Positions 5,733-7,418 of a DNA stretch of 7,418 bases are shown one piece after another. How positions within the stretch are numbered: position 1 is the first letter of the stretch; each line of letters opens with the position of its first letter. This DNA comes from Comamonadaceae bacterium (GTDB lineage: Bacteria > Pseudomonadota > Gammaproteobacteria > Burkholderiales > Burkholderiaceae_C). The DNA lies in contig JAJTBK010000068.1 of the NCBI GenBank assembly GCA_021286965.1, positions 1-7,418 of the forward strand, read 5' to 3'. The notes below the pieces were generated by a model that searched no databases, was not told the DNA's origin, and worked only from the letters and a program-made list of their open reading frames with translations. The position numbers and the translations under genes were made by a program.

Positions 5733-6737
5733 ATGAGTGACGCTTTTCTGTCCCAGGAAGAAGTCGATGCCCTCTTGGAAGGGGTCACGGGCGAGAGCCA
5801 GAAGACCGTGGAGGAGCATGTCGAGCAGGGCGCGGTGCGCAACTACGACATCTCCAGCCAGGAGCGCATCGTGCGCGGGCGGATGCCGACGATGGAAATC
5901 GTCAACGAACGCTTTGCGCGCAACTTCCGCATCGGCCTGTTCAACTTCATCCGCCGCAGCCCGGAAATTTCCGTCGGCACGGTGCAGGTGCAGCGCTACA
6001 GCGCGTTCCTGCGCGAGCTGGCGGTGCCGACCAATTTCAACATCGTCGCCATCCGCCCGCTGCGCGGCAACGGCCTGGTGGTGTGTGAGCCGTCGCTGGT
6101 GTTCGGCATCATCGACACCCTGTATGGCGGCGTCGGCAAGTTCCAGACGCGTATCGAAGGGCGTGATTTTTCGCCCACCGAGCAACGCGTCATCAACCGC
6201 CTGGTGGACGTGATCGCCACCGAGTACAAAAAAGCCTGGCAGGGCATTTACCCGCTGGAGCTGGCGTACCAGCGCTCGGAAATGCAGCCGCAGTTCGCCA
6301 ACATCGCCACGCCGAGCGAGATCGTGGTGTCCACGGCATTCCAGCTCGAAATCGGCGACCTGGCCGGGGCCATCCACATCTGTATGCCCTATGCCACGCT
6401 CGAGCCCATCCGTGACGTGCTGTACTCCTCGGTACAGGGCGATGCGATCGAGGTCGATCGGCGCTGGGTCAAGCTGCTCACGCGTGAGATCCAGGCCGCC
6501 GAGGTCACCCTGGTGGCCGAGCTGGCGCGCGCCGACGCCACCGTCGAGCAACTGCTGGCGATGAAGCCGGGGGATTTCATCGAACTCGACCGCGAGCCGC
6601 GCATCCGGGCCTCGATTGGCGGGGTGCCGGTGTTCGAATGCCAGTACGGCACGCACAACGACAAATACGCCATCCGGATCGAGCAATGCCTGCGTGGCAG
6701 CGAGACGAGCTGGCTGGGAGAAAAACATGGCAACTGA
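5733..6737 (+). CDS. fliM: Flagellar motor switch protein FliM
   Basis: FliM is the central C-ring protein. Phosphorylated CheY binds its N-terminus and changes the direction of rotation, its middle domain binds FliG, and its C-terminal SpoA domain joins the FliN ring. The 334-residue length is usual. The CheY-binding peptide LSQEEVDALL is at 6-15. The CheC-like middle domain spans about 45-240 and carries the FliG-contacting GGVG motif at 132-135. The SpoA (FliN-like) domain spans about 250-325 (MKPGDFIELD at 277-286). The intact CheY motif implies chemotactic switching. AAAGGAG at 5720-5726 is six bases before the ATG, and an in-frame TGA at 5712-5714 excludes any longer form. The last 11 bases overlap fliN, which suggests coupled synthesis of the two ring partners. 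Confidence 0.98.
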   Translation: MSDAFLSQEEVDALLEGVTGESQKTVEEHVEQGAVRNYDISSQERIVRGRMPTMEIVNERFARNFRIGLFNFIRRSPEISVGTVQVQRYSAFLRELAVPTNFNIVAIRPLRGNGLVVCEPSLVFGIIDTLYGGVGKFQTRIEGRDFSPTEQRVINRLVDVIATEYKKAWQGIYPLELAYQRSEMQPQFANIATPSEIVVSTAFQLEIGDLAGAIHICMPYATLEPIRDVLYSSVQGDAIEVDRRWVKLLTREIQAAEVTLVAELARADATVEQLLAMKPGDFIELDREPRIRASIGGVPVFECQYGTHNDKYAIRIEQCLRGSETSWLGEKHGN

Positions 6738-7182
6738 AGCTGAGAACAACAACGCCGAAGGCGGCGACGATCCGTTTGCCGGCTGGGCCGAGGCGCTGGA
6801 GGAGCAAAAAAGCACCGAGGGTAGTCAGCAGGCGCAGGCTGCAATGGACGAGCAGGGCGGGCCGCTGTCGGGCAACCCGGTGCGTTCTTCGGCGGCCCAG
6901 GGCGGTGATGTGCCGGTCAGCGACATCAACATGGTGCTCGACATTCCGGTGCAGCTTTCGGTCGAGCTCGGACGCACCAAGGTGCCGATCAAATACATCC
7001 TGCAGCTGGCGCAGGGCTCGGTGGTCGAGCTCGATGCCCTGGCCGGCGAGCCCATGGACGTGCTGGTCAACGGCTACCTCATTGCCCAGGGCGAGGTGGT
7101 GGTGGTGAATGACAAGTTCGGTATCCGTCTGACCGACGTGGTGACCCCGTCCGAGCGCCTGCGCCGGGTCAGCCGTGGCTGA
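6727..7182 (+). CDS. fliN: Flagellar motor switch protein FliN
   Basis: FliN forms the lower part of the C-ring with FliM and docks FliH, so it links rotor and export ATPase complex. From ATG 6727 it has 151 residues. An acidic, flexible N-terminal arm (about 1-65) contains the DPFAGWAEAL segment (15-24). The SpoA domain (about 68-145) carries DIPVQLSVELG (72-82), the VELDALAGEP segment (100-109), DVLVNGYLIAQGEVVVV (111-127) and FGIRLTDVV (131-139), a near-perfect match to the family. The frame is open upstream to a TTG at 6616. That longer form would lie within fliM and add non-family residues, while ATG 6727 has GGGAGA at 6716-6721 five bases ahead, so the shorter form is chosen. It overlaps fliM by 11 bases, and fliO begins seven bases after its stop. 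Confidence 0.98.
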   Translation: MATEAENNNAEGGDDPFAGWAEALEEQKSTEGSQQAQAAMDEQGGPLSGNPVRSSAAQGGDVPVSDINMVLDIPVQLSVELGRTKVPIKYILQLAQGSVVELDALAGEPMDVLVNGYLIAQGEVVVVNDKFGIRLTDVVTPSERLRRVSRG

Positions 7183-7189
7183 TGGCGCC

Positions 7190-7418
7190 ATGAACCAGGC
7201 GCTGCTGCTGGTGGTGCTGTTCATCGCCGGCATCGCCACCTTGCCCTGGCTGGTGCGCCGCCTGCAGCAGCGCCAGGGCGCGCTCGGCGCCGGCAACGCC
7301 GCCGCCCGGGCGCTGGCGCAGGTAGCGGTCGGGCCGCAGCAGCGCGTGGTGACGGTGGAGGTGCATCACGAGGGCCAGCGTACGGTGCTCGTGCTCGGGG
7401 TGACGGCGCAGCAGCTGC
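7190..7418 (+). CDS. fliO: Flagellar export-gate assembly protein FliO (5' part, cut by window edge)
   Basis: FliO is a small bitopic inner-membrane protein that helps assemble and stabilise the FliP ring of the flagellar type III export gate; it is not itself part of the finished gate. The visible 76 residues start MNQALLLVVLF. A membrane helix lies at about 4-22, then a basic Arg/Gln stretch (23-29), an Ala-rich linker, and the conserved cytoplasmic segment: QVAVGPQQRVVTVEV at 44-58 and RTVLVLGVTAQQL at 64-76. This block is characteristic of FliO, and the place after fliN agrees. The gene runs off the right edge in open frame. ATG 7190 lacks a clear Shine-Dalgarno site, so coupling to fliN is likely. 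An in-frame GTG at 7175, overlapping the fliN end, is an alternative start. A short ATG frame at 7182 stops after three codons and is not the start. Confidence 0.9.
   Translation, partial: MNQALLLVVLFIAGIATLPWLVRRLQQRQGALGAGNAAARALAQVAVGPQQRVVTVEVHHEGQRTVLVLGVTAQQL

Noticed and set aside
6616..6726. Longer FliN starting at TTG 6616
   Set aside because: The added residues are an out-of-frame reading of fliM with no FliN similarity; ATG 6727 has a proper ribosome-binding site and gives the normal protein.
5691..6815. Minus-strand open frame (374 codons) opposite fliM
   Set aside because: It is the antisense of well-conserved FliM codons. His/Asp/Leu-rich shadow translations like this are typical of GC-rich genes.
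1..7418. Mobile elements, CRISPR arrays, tRNA/rRNA genes or a novel defence or other system
   Set aside because: The window is filled by nine contiguous flagellar genes on one strand. No long direct or inverted repeats, transposase-like products or RNA gene signatures were seen.

Overview
This window is an uninterrupted stretch of a bacterial flagellar gene cluster. All genes lie on the + strand, in the order fliG, fliH, fliI, fliJ, fliK, fliL, fliM, fliN, fliO, with fliO cut by the right edge. The DNA is GC-rich with strong G/C preference at third codon positions. Gene order matches the fliFGHIJK–fliLMNOPQR arrangement of Beta- and Gammaproteobacteria. Details of several proteins look most like those I know from Burkholderiales, especially the Comamonadaceae: the form of the FliK C-terminal domain, the FliH N-terminal motifs and the FliO AVGPQQR...VLGVTAQQ block. 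That placement is from memory of the families, not from a search.

Layout. Bases 6-1004 encode the C-ring switch/torque protein FliG. Bases 1029-3675 encode the cytoplasmic export ATPase complex: FliH (negative regulator/stalk), FliI (ATPase) and FliJ (coiled-coil central stalk). Bases 3678-5000 encode FliK, the hook-length ruler and substrate-specificity switch, which has a long low-complexity, G-run-rich spacer. A 125-base gap (5001-5125) is the only sizeable non-coding stretch. It holds two small inverted repeats and an AT-rich patch, and separates the fliG-K block from fliL-O. Bases 5126-5701 encode FliL (stator-associated membrane protein, GTG start). Bases 5733-7182 encode FliM and FliN, which complete the C-ring. 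From 7190 to the window edge lies the start of FliO, the chaperone for assembly of the FliP export gate.

How they work together. FliG, FliM and FliN form the rotor/switch. FliN also docks FliH, which links the ring to the FliI/FliJ export engine. FliK is exported by that engine and stops hook growth. FliL supports the stators that push on FliG. FliO starts the export-gate genes expected just beyond the window. Genes within each block overlap or sit 7-31 bases apart, which suggests polycistronic transcription and translational coupling.

No mobile element, CRISPR array, RNA gene or unfamiliar gene system was found. The genes are intact by inspection and the region looks like ordinary core-genome flagellar DNA. 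The points most worth checking are the G10 homopolymer and quadruplex-like G-runs in fliK, the fliK start codon, the hairpin in the fliL leader, and the charged insert in FliL.
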